The notes under the pieces are model-generated. The model was not told the origin of the DNA, did not search any database, and saw nothing but the letters and a program-made list of their open reading frames with translations. This document shows positions 25,912 to 36,083 of a DNA stretch of 64,000 nucleotides, one piece after another. The position numbers were made by a program, and so were the translations under genes. Positions within the stretch are counted from its first letter, which is position 1. Each line of letters begins with the position of its first letter. This DNA comes from Mycolicibacterium rhodesiae NBB3 (GTDB lineage: Bacteria > Actinomycetota > Actinomycetes > Mycobacteriales > Mycobacteriaceae), in NCBI RefSeq assembly GCF_000230895.2, contig NC_016604.1:3224001-3288000 (forward strand), given 5' to 3'.

Positions 25912-26907
25912 TCATCGTTGCAGGGGCGATCCGTCCAGCCACGTGACCACCTCGGCCAGCGGGCGTCGCGGTGTCGGCGGCAGCGGGTCTGCATTGACCG
26001 GTGCCCACCCGATCCGCAATAGCATCTGCGGATAGGTGTCATCGCCGAGGACTTCGACTCGCACAGCTTCGCGGGTCTCCGCAATTTCCAACGGCTCGGT
26101 GACCGGACAACTCGAGAGACCCAGCGCGGTCGCGGTGAGCAGCACCAAACTGGTGGCCTCACCTGCCTGCAGCCTCGACAGCTTGCTGTCGTCGCCGGTG
26201 CCGAGCGCCAAGACGACAGCCCCGTCGTCTGCCGCTGCCGTTTCGGGAGGCTGAGTCAACGCCGCACCGGCGAAGAACCGCCCCGGTATCGGTGATGTCG
26301 GATCGGAGGGAGGTATGTTGCGGGCCGGCACGCCGGACGACGATCCGTACCGCCCGCTCCACGCAGCGAGCTCTGTCAGATAGTCCTGGTCGGTGGCGTG
26401 TCGCCAAACAGCCTGCGCCACAATACTTCGCAGCTTCGGGAGCGACTCGACTCTGCGCAGCACGACGCCCGCGCCGGCCGCGCGGGAACCCATGAGCTTG
26501 ATGTCTGCCGCGGGTATGGGCCACCAGGCGTAGTGACGGCGATCGGTACGCCGCTTCGGGATTGCGGCCGCCAGGGCGATGTCGAGCTCGCTTGCCGGTT
26601 GGCGGTACGGGGCGATCGTGGCCAGGAGCGTGGGATGCAACTCGTCGGGCAATCTGGTCACCTTCGCTTGCCAGCCCATCGCCGCCAATGCCACGACGGC
26701 GTGGTGCAGCGCCGCACCGCAACTCAACAACAGGTCCCGGCTGTCAGGATCGATGTTGGGCAGATGCCGGTCCGGATCGGCGTACAGGTGCAGGCCCTCG
26801 GTCGTCACGCGCCATCGCCACGGCTGTGAGTTGTGGACCGACGGCGCCCGGGTGGCGAGCAACATGGCCGCGTGGACCGACTGACGGTCGGGGAAGGGTG
26901 CGCTCAT
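25912..26907 (-). CDS. Nitroreductase-like dormancy protein, Rv3131 type
   Basis: This 331-residue protein is of the Rv3131 subtype. It shows TRAPSVHNSQPWRW, RRTDRRHYAWWPIP, WSGRYGSSSGVPARN, LQAGEATSLVLLTATALGLSSC and PQMLLRIGWAPVNADPLPPTPRR. It is very like the 17047 copy and closer still to M. tuberculosis Rv3131 as recalled. It is convergent with the hibernation factor gene (34-bp gap) and follows another family member (26992-27987) by 84 bp on the same strand, probably the same transcript. Confidence 0.87.
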   Translation of the reverse strand: MSAPFPDRQSVHAAMLLATRAPSVHNSQPWRWRVTTEGLHLYADPDRHLPNIDPDSRDLLLSCGAALHHAVVALAAMGWQAKVTRLPDELHPTLLATIAPYRQPASELDIALAAAIPKRRTDRRHYAWWPIPAADIKLMGSRAAGAGVVLRRVESLPKLRSIVAQAVWRHATDQDYLTELAAWSGRYGSSSGVPARNIPPSDPTSPIPGRFFAGAALTQPPETAAADDGAVVLALGTGDDSKLSRLQAGEATSLVLLTATALGLSSCPVTEPLEIAETREAVRVEVLGDDTYPQMLLRIGWAPVNADPLPPTPRRPLAEVVTWLDGSPLQR

Positions 26908-26991
26908 GTATTTACCCTGGCTCGGCCGCGACGCTGGAGCTAGAGGCCAAAGTCATCGCCGTTTCGGCAGGTGGCGGTATCTCGAACTGGA

Positions 26992-27987
26992 TCAAAGAAT
27001 GTGCAAGATGTCCGTCATCGGCCGTCGCGGGGTACGGACTGAGGGCGGTCCGCCTTCAGCGGCACGGCCGACGCGGACGAGTACCTGTGGTTCGGCGCGG
27101 CGCCCGCTCAGACGACGCACGATCTCGCGGCTGGCATGGAGCTCGATCATGTGAGTCAATGTGCATGTCGCAAAGCCCATTGCCGTGCATTCCAGGAGCA
27201 CGCGGGACAGCGCTTCGCCGCAGCGCAGCGTGTTCTCTCGGCTGTCATCGTAGGTTGACATGACAAGGATTTTCGAGTGATCCCGGTCGATCTGCGGTCG
27301 TCGATCACCGGATACGTAGGCCGGGAAGTCGCGGGCGACATCGACGTGCGACGCCTCCGCGGAGGAGGGCAACGTGCTCGGTGGCACACCGTCTGTGGTC
27401 CTGGAATGCCCTGTCCACCAGAGCAGCTCATAGCGGTAGGAGGTGTCGTTTTGACGATTCTCCTCGGACTTTCGGGATGCGCTGGCTAACGCAGGTCTTC
27501 CGCTGTCATCGATGACATCGAGATGTGCGACGGTACCGTGGAGAACTCGACGGAGTTGATTCTCCAGAGGGGCCCACGGCTCAGGCTCTGCGAAGGCCAG
27601 TCGATCCGTGCGTCGCCGCGAGATCGCCTTGGCCAGCGCTCGTTGGTGTTCATCGACCGACGCGGATGGTTGAAAGGTGATCGACGCCAGATGGTCGGGA
27701 TCATGGGCGTCGGGATACCTCTCGACGGTGGCCTGCCAGCCGGCATCGGCGGCGGCGATGACCAGATGATCCAGGACCGCGCCGCAGCTGAGAATCACTT
27801 CACGGCCGGTGCTGTCGGTGTGGCGGCCGACGCGGGTGTGGTCGGCTCGTAACCGTAGGCTGCCGTTCTCGAAGATCCACTGCCAGGGCTGGCTGTTGTG
27901 CAGTGATGGTGCGCGACAAGCCAGTTCAACAGCGGCTGCTATTTCCTCGGCACTGATGGCGGCGCGCGCTGTGCCTGTATCGGCCAT
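26992..27987 (-). CDS. Acg-type nitroreductase-like protein, second copy
   Basis: This 331-residue protein starts at ATG 27987, 8 bp after GGAGG; a longer frame to 28023 lacks such a site. It is of the Acg subtype: LACRAPSLHNSQPWQW, RRRTDRLAFAEPEPW, NDTSYRYELLWWTGHS, LVMSTYDDSRENTLRCGEALSRVLL and TCTLTHMIELHASREIV. It is distinct from the first copy at 21483, so this is an older duplication or a functionally different paralogue. A DosR-like box lies 70 bp upstream. Confidence 0.87.
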   Translation of the reverse strand: MADTGTARAAISAEEIAAAVELACRAPSLHNSQPWQWIFENGSLRLRADHTRVGRHTDSTGREVILSCGAVLDHLVIAAADAGWQATVERYPDAHDPDHLASITFQPSASVDEHQRALAKAISRRRTDRLAFAEPEPWAPLENQLRRVLHGTVAHLDVIDDSGRPALASASRKSEENRQNDTSYRYELLWWTGHSRTTDGVPPSTLPSSAEASHVDVARDFPAYVSGDRRPQIDRDHSKILVMSTYDDSRENTLRCGEALSRVLLECTAMGFATCTLTHMIELHASREIVRRLSGRRAEPQVLVRVGRAAEGGPPSVRTPRRPMTDILHIL

Positions 27988-28056
27988 GTTGTCGACCTCC
28001 GTACGGTGCGCCCGGGTTTGCAATCAATCGTCTTCGAGGCGGGCACATCCCCACTA

Positions 28057-28070
28057 GGGGCTCAAGTCCT
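28057..28070. promoter_or_regulatory. Putative DosR box
   Basis: GGGGCTCAAGTCCT matches the DosR consensus at 10 of 14 positions, 70 bp upstream of the acg-type gene at 26992-27987. Confidence 0.6.
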
Positions 28071-28148
28071 CCGGTTCCCGACGTAGGTCCTCCGACATCG
28101 ATCGGTCGGTTGCTTGGCTCGTTCATCGCCGCGGACCTGCCCTGACAG

Positions 28149-28367
28149 TCAAACCTGTGGCACGGCTCGGGTCTCGACGTAGCGCACCACATCGGTGAGC
28201 GTGCGCAGCGACGCGTAGTCCTCCTCCGGGATGTCGACATTCAGTCGTTTGTGTATGCCGACCAGAAAGTTCAGCCAGTCCATCGAGTCGAGATCTATTT
28301 GATCCCGTAGCAATACGTCGTCTTCGATGTCCTGCGGCTCGACCTCGGGAGCGATCGCGGTCAACAC
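28149..28367 (-). CDS. Acyl carrier protein, possibly 5'-truncated
   Basis: From GTG 28367 this gives 72 residues with the phosphopantetheine attachment serine in DLDSMDWLNFLVGIHKRL and the usual four-helix pattern. Family members normally start about 8-10 residues earlier, and here the codons before GTG (AEILS) look like genuine ACP or E2 sequence without any start codon. The gene is therefore probably damaged at its 5' end by the deletion that made the composite remnant at 28368-28797. It may still be translated from GTG 28367. A dedicated acyl partner is not visible. Confidence 0.65.
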   Translation of the reverse strand: MLTAIAPEVEPQDIEDDVLLRDQIDLDSMDWLNFLVGIHKRLNVDIPEEDYASLRTLTDVVRYVETRAVPQV

Positions 28368-28567
28368 CGAGAGGATTTCAGCGCGGCCAGGAACAGCGCG
28401 CCGCGATGCCCATCACTGGCTCGGTGGTCGGCCGCCAGGCTGACCTGCACCATGGTGGCGATGCGAATACCGCCGTCGACGGCGCACACCCGCTGCGCTG
28501 GTTTGCCGAAGCCGACCAGCGACCTGCGGGGGATAAATCACTCCGAACACCGCGTTCGTATGTGGCG
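28368..28567 (-). pseudogene. C-terminal remnant of a 2-oxoacid dehydrogenase E2 acyltransferase
   Basis: On the minus strand two frames together read AVFGVIYPPQVA and then VGFGKPAQRVCAVDGG, IRIATMVQVSLAADHRASDG and ALFLAAL. DHRxxDG is the catalytic signature of dihydrolipoamide acyltransferases. One base is missing between the two pieces (near 28530) and another near 28375, where the ACP frame takes over. Only the last 60 or so residues remain, so this is a relic. Confidence 0.7.
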
Positions 28568-28797
28568 AGTGCGCCGCCGGCTGTCTCATCTGTGATGAAT
28601 CGCAGGGCCGTTCTCGTCGCCGACGGTCCCTCGGCGTGTCGGTCGACCGCCGCGTAGGCGATGTTGCAGTGACCGGTCGGCATGCCCGCGCACAATTCGG
28701 GAAGCTCAGACCACGCGAAACTTGCCCGAGCGGCCTGGTAGTCGGCCAGATTGGGCGCGACGCGGTAGTCGTCAGTTGTCTTGTGGATGACGGTCAT
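28567..28797 (-). pseudogene. N-terminal remnant of an AMP-dependent acyl-CoA ligase
   Basis: From ATG 28797 the first about 75 residues resemble the start of acetyl/propionyl-CoA ligases (DYQAARASFAW, CNIAYAAVDRHA, TALRFIT). The adenylation motifs that should follow are absent; the frame runs straight into E2-type sequence. I read this as the 5' end of a ligase gene fused by a deletion to the 3' end of an E2 gene. The whole open frame to 28378 is a meaningless 139-residue composite. Confidence 0.65.
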
Positions 28798-29059
28798 CGG
28801 TGTTCCTCGCTGTCTTGAATCCGAGGAGCCCGTTGCGCCGGGCGGGACGGAGGTTGGCCATGATGCGTTCGAGTAGCGCGACGCAGGTAGAGCCGTCGTT
28901 CGCGATGTGGCTCAGCCCGGCATGCAGCAGGTAGGAGTCGATGCGTCGATCGAGTGGCCAGTCGGCATGGATCGGCCCGGTGAACTCCGACCCGAGGAAT
29001 GCCCACGCGATGGAGTCGAGTTCGTCCTCGTCCGATCCGATGCGGTCGGTTGGCGTCAT
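28772..29059 (-). CDS. Small conserved-looking protein, function unknown
   Basis: This is a 95-residue protein; of three consecutive ATGs (29065, 29062, 29059) the last has GAAAGGG at a workable 6 bp. The acidic N-terminus (SDEDELDSIAWAFLGSEF) is followed by ADWPLDRRIDSYLLHAGL and a basic C-terminus. It overlaps the ligase remnant by 26 bp, so it was the first gene of the operon that decayed downstream. No family is recognised. A weak DosR-like site (about 29126-29139) lies 67 bp upstream. Confidence 0.5.
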   Translation of the reverse strand: MTPTDRIGSDEDELDSIAWAFLGSEFTGPIHADWPLDRRIDSYLLHAGLSHIANDGSTCVALLERIMANLRPARRNGLLGFKTARNTDDRHPQDN

Positions 29060-29150
29060 CATCATCCCTTTCGATCGCGGCATCGCTCCATCGTTTTCGT
29101 CCCGTCTGCGCCGCAATAGAGACGAAAGTCACTAGGCCCATGGCGACTGG

Positions 29151-29615
29151 CTACGCCGTGTGCCGGAGGTGTGTTGAAGAATCGGTCGCCTGCGCCGTCA
29201 CCTGACGTGGAGAAGCCCAGCCGAAGTAGGTCAGGTACAGCCCGATGACGGCAGCCAACAGCTCGACCACTTTCCAGGCGACACCCGTGCCGATGAGGTC
29301 GGCCGTGGACTCGAGGTAGCTCGGCGCGAACGCAAGGAGAAGGAAGCCCTTGATCGCCATCAGCCAACCCGTGGCCGAAACCAGGATCGCCGCCGCGCCC
29401 CGCCAGTACGGATGCACGGCGATGACCGCAAGCCCGGCCAGCAGCACGAACGCGCCAGTGACCCACGCCCAGACGGGACTGGCCGTGAAGTCGGCCACGA
29501 TGTCAGGCATCAGCGACGCGCGTGCCACCGCGACCAGCGGAACGATGACGAGGTACGGCCCCAGTATTCGGGCCATGATGCGTGTCCTGGGCTGTAATGC
29601 AGGTGACGTCGCCAT
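29151..29615 (-). CDS. Four-helix membrane protein, function unknown
   Basis: This 154-residue protein has four hydrophobic helices, near residues 18-38, 48-68, 75-100 and 115-135. ATG 29615 opens the frame, but ATG 29576 (MARILGPYLVIVP), with AGGA 8 bp before it, is a credible alternative that would start directly in helix 1. No catalytic motif is visible. It is divergent from the SulP transporter and lies in the dormancy cluster, which is the only clue to its role. Confidence 0.6.
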   Translation of the reverse strand: MATSPALQPRTRIMARILGPYLVIVPLVAVARASLMPDIVADFTASPVWAWVTGAFVLLAGLAVIAVHPYWRGAAAILVSATGWLMAIKGFLLLAFAPSYLESTADLIGTGVAWKVVELLAAVIGLYLTYFGWASPRQVTAQATDSSTHLRHTA

Positions 29616-29934
29616 TGGTCAATCCCCGTGTGAGATCGGATGTCGGACCCATTGATACGACCATCCGGCCCGCGCCGCGCAGTAGAGAAGGAAGTCCCGC
29701 TGACTAGGGGCATTCGTCAGATTTGCAGAGCGTGCGAAATCGGTCGGGTGCGATTCCGTGTTCATCGAAGACGCCGTTACCGGGCTGGTCGGCCCCGCCA
29801 CAGCCGTCGGGTACGCATGCACACGGGTGCCGATTGCTGCAGCGACGGATTCGGTGTCTGTGGTGCTCCTTCGCTGAGGTATGCCGAAGTCGCTCTCAGC
29901 AAGGTGTCGACATGCTTCCATTCAACGGGTTCAT
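29616..29934. promoter_or_regulatory. Divergent promoter region
   Basis: No gene is supported. The region separates the membrane protein gene from the SulP gene and must hold both promoters. Isolated DosR-like half-sites (AGTCCC near 29694, GGGGCATTCGTC near 29707) are seen but form no convincing box. Confidence 0.4.
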
Positions 29935-31605
29935 ATGAGAATTCTTCCTGGCACAGAACAGTTCCTCGGGTATGAACGGTCGTGGCTGCGTGGCGACGTC
30001 ACGGCCGGCCTGACGGTCGCGGCATACCTCGTCCCACAGGTGATGGCATATGCCACCGTGGCCGGCCTCCCGCCAGTGGTCGGGCTGTGGGCGGCGTTGG
30101 TGCCGTTGGCGGTCTATGCGTTGGCGGGCTCGTCGCGGCGGTTGTCGGTCGGGCCCGAGTCGACAACTGCGCTGATGACCGCGACCGCGCTGGCGCCCTT
30201 GGCCGCGGGTGACCCCGGGCGGTACGCCGCGCTCGCCGCCACGGTGGCCCTGCTTGTCGGGGTGATCTGCTTTCTCGGCGGCCTGATCCGGCTCGGCGTG
30301 ATCGCTGAATTGCTTTCGCGGCCTGTGTTGATCGGCTACATGACTGGAGTCGCGGCCATCATGGTCGCCGGCCAACTCGGCGAGGCGACCGGTGTGCCGG
30401 TCGAGGGCCAGGATTTCATCTCGCAGGTGTGGTCATTCCTCAGCAGGATCCGCGCGGCGCACTGGCTGACGGTCGTGCTGTCAACAGTGGTGCTCGTGAG
30501 CCTGCTGGCGTTTGCCCGGTTCGCTCCGCGGTTGCCTGGGCCACTGATCGTGGTGCTCGCGGCCACCGCCATCGTCGCGCTGTTCGGTCTCGAAGCCCGA
30601 GGAATTGCACTGGTTGGTGTGATCCCGAGCGAGCTTCCCGTGCCCGGAATTTCGGCGACGTCACCAACCGATCTGGCCGCACTGTTGATCCCATCGCTCG
30701 GGGTGGCGATCGTGGCGTTCAGCGACAACGTCTTGACCGCACGTACTTTCGCCGCCCGTCACGGTGAGCGAATCGATGCCAATGCCGAGCTGCGGGCGCT
30801 GGGCGTCTGCAACGTCGGCGCCGGCCTGATGCACGGCTTCCCGGTTAGCTCCAGTGCCAGCCGCACCGCTCTCGGCGTCGCGGTCGGGGGTCGCACCCAG
30901 CTCTATTCGCTCGTAAGCCTGTTCTGTGTGCTGATCGTCATGCTTTTCGGCCGTGATGTCTTGGGCCGCTTTCCGATGGCAGCGCTCGGGGCACTCGTGA
31001 TGTACGCCGCGCTGCGGCTGGTCGACATGCCGGAGTTCAAGCGGCTGGCACGGTTTCGCCGCAGCGAACTGATCCTGGCGCTGTCCACGACAGTCGGCGT
31101 GCTGGTGTTCGGGGTGCTCTATGGCGTGCTCGTCGCGGTCGGTCTGTCGATCCTCGATCTGCTGCGAAGGGTGGCCCGTCCACACGACGCGATACAGGGA
31201 TTCGTCCCGGGTGTCGCCGGTATGCATGACATCGACGACTATGTGACAGCCGAACTCGTGCCCGGACTGGTCGTGTACCGCTACGATGCACCGCTGTTCT
31301 TCGCCAACGCGGAAAATTTTCGCGAGCGCGCATTGCACGCCGTCGACCAGAGCCCGTTCCCTGTCGAGTGGTTCGTTCTCAATGCGGAGGGAAATGTGGA
31401 AGTCGACCTCACGGCGCTCGACGCGCTGGACCGATTACGAGCTGAATTGGCAGCGCGCGGAATTGTTTTCGCGATGGCGAGAGTGAAGCAGGATCTGCGG
31501 GTCATGCTGGAATCGGCAGGCATGATCGACAAGATCGGCGAGGACCGCATCTTCATGACACTGCCGACGGCGGTCGAGGCCTACCGCAGGCGAAACGAGT
31601 CTTAG
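29935..31605 (+). CDS. SulP-family anion transporter with STAS domain, Rv1739c-like
   Basis: This is a 556-residue protein from ATG 29935 (MRILPGTEQFLGY). The earlier ATG at 29881 is less likely. Residues 1-420 form the multi-helix SulP transport domain, with the family signature GLTVAAYLVPQVMAYATVAGLPP region and NVGAGLMHGFPVSSSASRTAL. Residues about 440-550 form a cytoplasmic STAS domain (LVVYRYDAPLFFANAENF, DLTALDALD). Long blocks coincide with M. tuberculosis Rv1739c, a putative sulphate transporter beside DosR genes. Transported ion is inferred, not shown. Confidence 0.9.
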   Translation: MRILPGTEQFLGYERSWLRGDVTAGLTVAAYLVPQVMAYATVAGLPPVVGLWAALVPLAVYALAGSSRRLSVGPESTTALMTATALAPLAAGDPGRYAALAATVALLVGVICFLGGLIRLGVIAELLSRPVLIGYMTGVAAIMVAGQLGEATGVPVEGQDFISQVWSFLSRIRAAHWLTVVLSTVVLVSLLAFARFAPRLPGPLIVVLAATAIVALFGLEARGIALVGVIPSELPVPGISATSPTDLAALLIPSLGVAIVAFSDNVLTARTFAARHGERIDANAELRALGVCNVGAGLMHGFPVSSSASRTALGVAVGGRTQLYSLVSLFCVLIVMLFGRDVLGRFPMAALGALVMYAALRLVDMPEFKRLARFRRSELILALSTTVGVLVFGVLYGVLVAVGLSILDLLRRVARPHDAIQGFVPGVAGMHDIDDYVTAELVPGLVVYRYDAPLFFANAENFRERALHAVDQSPFPVEWFVLNAEGNVEVDLTALDALDRLRAELAARGIVFAMARVKQDLRVMLESAGMIDKIGEDRIFMTLPTAVEAYRRRNES

Positions 31606-31612
31606 GCGAAAA

Positions 31613-31669
31613 GCGGTCGACCCCGAGCATCAGCTGCGTCAGATCGTTGCTGCCGATGGATACGCCTGG
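31613..31669 (-). pseudogene. Remnant of a PEP synthase / PEP-utilising enzyme C-terminus
   Basis: The minus strand here reads GVSIGSNDLTQLMLGVDR, the conserved active-site-region block of phosphoenolpyruvate synthases. Upstream (about 31670-31900) the DNA has only broken frames and no further recognisable PEP-synthase sequence. I take it as the last trace of a deleted gene. Confidence 0.6.
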
Positions 31670-31902
31670 GCGCTAGGCCTTTTCGAGACAGTCGAGCGCA
31701 GCGGCCGTTGCAAGGGTGTAGGAATCCTCGTCGCCGGCAGGCAGCGGCCCGCCCCGGCCACCCGGGTACGGAACGGCGCAGTCGACTCTCCGCCAGGTAA
31801 TGCTGCGCCGTGTGCGGTGTGCCGGATAAGGGCGCTTTGGACGTGATCGGCGAGGACCTTGGACTCTTCGCCGGTGTCGTGAGCCGAATCTAGCGTCGCT
31901 GC

Positions 31903-32601
31903 ATGGGCAGACAACGACCTTGTTTTGCGGGATTGGCGGCAGCGGCCTGGGCCGTGGAGTTCTACCGCGGACGGGTGCGGCCCTGGATGTACACCTGGGG
32001 CGCTCGTGACGAGGAGATCGCGGCCGCATTGCCGGGTGACGAACTGGTCGACCCTCATACACCGACGAGCACCCGTGCCGTCACGATCGATGCACCGGTC
32101 GAGGCGGTGTGGCCATGGTTGGCGCAGATCGGTGAAGACCGCGGCGGCTTCTATAGCTATTCCCTGCTCGAGCGGGCCTTTCGCGCAGATGTCCACAATG
32201 CGGGCGCGGTGCACCCGGAGTGGCAGGACGTCCACGTCGGTGACACCGTGTGGCTGGCGCGGCGGTACGGCGACGAGGCGCGCCAGGTGGTTGCTGCGGT
32301 GAAGCCGAAGTCGCATCTTGTGCTGGTCTCACCCGACGACTTCGAACGGTTGCAACGGGGTGAGAAGGCAGCAGGCACATGGAGTTTTCACCTACACCGG
32401 GAGAGCGGTTGGACCCGGCTGCTCGTGCGGGGCAGTGGCGGGGCGATGGGGCACGCGGCTTTCGACATCCCACACTTCGTGATGGAGCAGAAGATGATGC
32501 GCGGAATCCGGCGACGCGCTCAACAACTGCGGAGCGACGACACCGCGGCGTTTGCTCGCAGCCTGGGTGCGCAGCGCGCGATGGCGCCAAATATGGCTTG
32601 A
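31903..32601 (+). CDS. SRPBCC-fold protein
   Basis: This 232-residue protein has a START/Bet v1-like (SRPBCC) pattern from residue about 55: STRAVTIDAPVEAVWPWLAQIGEDRGGFYSY, then VHVGDTVWLA and VSPDDFERL … GTWSFHLHRESG. The N-terminal 30 residues (FAGLAAAAWAVEFYRG) could be a membrane anchor. Such proteins bind hydrophobic ligands; the ligand is unknown. It stands alone between the PEP-synthase scar and the DosT-like kinase. Confidence 0.65.
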   Translation: MGRQRPCFAGLAAAAWAVEFYRGRVRPWMYTWGARDEEIAAALPGDELVDPHTPTSTRAVTIDAPVEAVWPWLAQIGEDRGGFYSYSLLERAFRADVHNAGAVHPEWQDVHVGDTVWLARRYGDEARQVVAAVKPKSHLVLVSPDDFERLQRGEKAAGTWSFHLHRESGWTRLLVRGSGGAMGHAAFDIPHFVMEQKMMRGIRRRAQQLRSDDTAAFARSLGAQRAMAPNMA

Positions 32602-32644
32602 CGTGCAATAATTCGCAGCACGGGCACCGCAGCGGATTCGCTGA

Positions 32645-34426
<1,782 letters not shown>

Positions 34427-34501
34427 CCGTTGTGGCAATTTTGACAAAACTTCGCACGAATGTGCTCCGCGGGACCGTGGTTCGCCAGTAGCCTGCCAGC
34501 C

Positions 34502-35218
34502 GTGGAGCTGAAGTTGCAGCGCGTCGGCGCATGGTGTGGAACCGCGATGATCGTCCTGTACAGCGTGTGCTTTTCCGGCATCGCCAAACTCTTCCCGCCG
34601 ATGTCGCCGACGGACACGGCCGCGCAGACCGACGCGTTTCTGAGCACCGAAAACCTCTGGGTGCGGTTCGGCCTCGCCGGGGCACTGCTCGCGGCCGCGC
34701 TCGCGATTCCCTTCCACGCGGTGATCATCCTGCGCCTGCGGCGATCCGAGGGGCAGTGGGGCATGCTCACACTCACCCAGGTCCTCGCCGCGGCGATCTT
34801 CACCCCGGCGATGATGTTCTCGCTGATGGCGTTGGCGGCGGCGGCATTTCGGGCCGGGCAACGTGACCCCCAGATCACCCAGGCCTTCAGCGACTTCTTC
34901 TGGCTGTGGTTCATCGGCATTGTCGGCACCATCGTGATGCAGAACCTCACCCTGGCGATCGCGTCGTTCACCGACAAGGGCAACCCGCCGACATTCCCGC
35001 GCTGGTACGGCTTCCTCAACCTCTGGGTGGCAATGCTGTCGCTGCCGGGCTGCGTCGTGATCGCCATGAACACGGGACCGCTCGCGTGGGACGGCGTCTT
35101 CTCCTACTACCTGCCCGGCCTCGCCCTGATCGTCTGGATGATCGGCACCACCGTGGTGCTGCTGAAGTCGATCAAGGCGGAGGAAGCCGCCGAAAGCCAG
35201 TTGGCCGCAACGCCGTGA
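34502..35218 (+). CDS. Multi-helix membrane protein linked to oxidase subunits III/IV
   Basis: This 238-residue protein starts at GTG 34502 (VELKLQRVGAWCG). Six or so hydrophobic helices span the protein, with conserved-looking loops (SPTDTAAQTDAFL, GQRDPQITQAF, DKGNPPTFPRWYGFLNLW). No haem-copper subunit I motif (His ligands) is seen. Its stop overlaps the GTG of the subunit III-like gene by 4 bp, so it is the first gene of a three-gene operon. It may be an accessory or ligand-binding membrane component; this is inference. Confidence 0.65.
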   Translation: MELKLQRVGAWCGTAMIVLYSVCFSGIAKLFPPMSPTDTAAQTDAFLSTENLWVRFGLAGALLAAALAIPFHAVIILRLRRSEGQWGMLTLTQVLAAAIFTPAMMFSLMALAAAAFRAGQRDPQITQAFSDFFWLWFIGIVGTIVMQNLTLAIASFTDKGNPPTFPRWYGFLNLWVAMLSLPGCVVIAMNTGPLAWDGVFSYYLPGLALIVWMIGTTVVLLKSIKAEEAAESQLAATP

Positions 35219-35805
35219 CGGCGGCGTCGACGGTGCCGGGCGAACCATCCGCCCGGCGAATTCCCGCAGAGTCCGGCACGTGGGTCTTCCTGTTCGGCGA
35301 CATGCTGGTGTTCGGCGTCTTCTTCGTCACCTTCATGGTGCAACGGGCGAAGTCACCCGAGTTGTTCGACGTCGCCCGCACGTCGCTGCACATCGGTGTC
35401 GGGGCGGCCAACACCCTGGTCCTGCTCACCAGCTCGCTGTGTGTCGTGGTCGCACTTGGAGCGATCCGTGCCGGTGCGAAATCCATTGCCGCCAAAGCTG
35501 TTTCCGTGGCGATCGCCTTGGGCCTCGTATTCGTCGGCCTCAAGGTGTTCGAGTACGTGTCGCTGGCAACCAGCGGTCACGGCCCCGGTGCCAACGACTT
35601 CTTCCTCTACTACTTCATCCTGACCGGACTGCATCTGTTCCACGTGTGCATCGGTATCGGTGTGCTGGCGCTCGTGCTGACGCAAACACGGCACGACGAA
35701 CTCAGCGCCACGCGGATGGCTGCCATCGAGGGCGGTGCGTGCTTCTGGCACCTGGTCGACCTGCTGTGGATCTTCCTGTTCGCGCTGCTGTATCTGGTGA
35801 GCTGA
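35215..35805 (+). CDS. Cytochrome c oxidase subunit III-like protein (NorE/CoxC family)
   Basis: This 196-residue protein has five helices and the subunit III signature elements: TWVFLFGDMLVFGVFF near the start, KVFEYVSLATSGHG in the middle, FFLYYFILTGLHLFHV, and GGACFWHLVDLLWIFLFALLYL at the end. It lacks the first two helices of classical seven-helix subunit III, as do NorE-type proteins. GTG 35215 overlaps the previous stop and the stop overlaps the next ATG. No subunit I or II is present in the window. Confidence 0.85.
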   Translation: MTAASTVPGEPSARRIPAESGTWVFLFGDMLVFGVFFVTFMVQRAKSPELFDVARTSLHIGVGAANTLVLLTSSLCVVVALGAIRAGAKSIAAKAVSVAIALGLVFVGLKVFEYVSLATSGHGPGANDFFLYYFILTGLHLFHVCIGIGVLALVLTQTRHDELSATRMAAIEGGACFWHLVDLLWIFLFALLYLVS

Positions 35806-36083
35806 TGAAGGGTCCCTCCGTGGTAGAGCTGGTCCGAAACCGGGCGGGCTTCTCCTGGCTGCTGCTCGTCGCGGCGACGGTCGTCTCGTGGGCAGTCGGC
35901 GCCGAACACGGCACCGGCTCGGTGGTGGCGGTCGTCGTGCTGGCGATCGCGGCTATCAAGGTGCGCCTTGTCGGCCTGGACTTCATGGAATTGCGCCACG
36001 CGCCGATGCCGCTGCGCGTCATGTTCGAGGCCTACTGCCTCGTCATGTGGGCGGTGCTGTCGGGCCTCTACCTCTGGCTGTAG
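35805..36083 (+). CDS. Cytochrome c oxidase subunit IV-like protein (prokaryotic COX4/NorF type)
   Basis: This is a 92-residue, three-helix protein with the COX4_pro-like core VVVLAIAAIKVRLVGLDFMELRHAP followed by a last helix (LVMWAVLSGLYLWL). The ATG at 35805 overlaps the preceding stop by one base. NorE/NorF pairs accompany nitric oxide reductases, and similar orphan pairs occur in mycobacteria. Beside DosT the pair might modify an oxidase or NO-handling enzyme during hypoxia; this is speculation from context. It abuts the convergent gene at 36084. Confidence 0.8.
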   Translation: MKGPSVVELVRNRAGFSWLLLVAATVVSWAVGAEHGTGSVVAVVVLAIAAIKVRLVGLDFMELRHAPMPLRVMFEAYCLVMWAVLSGLYLWL

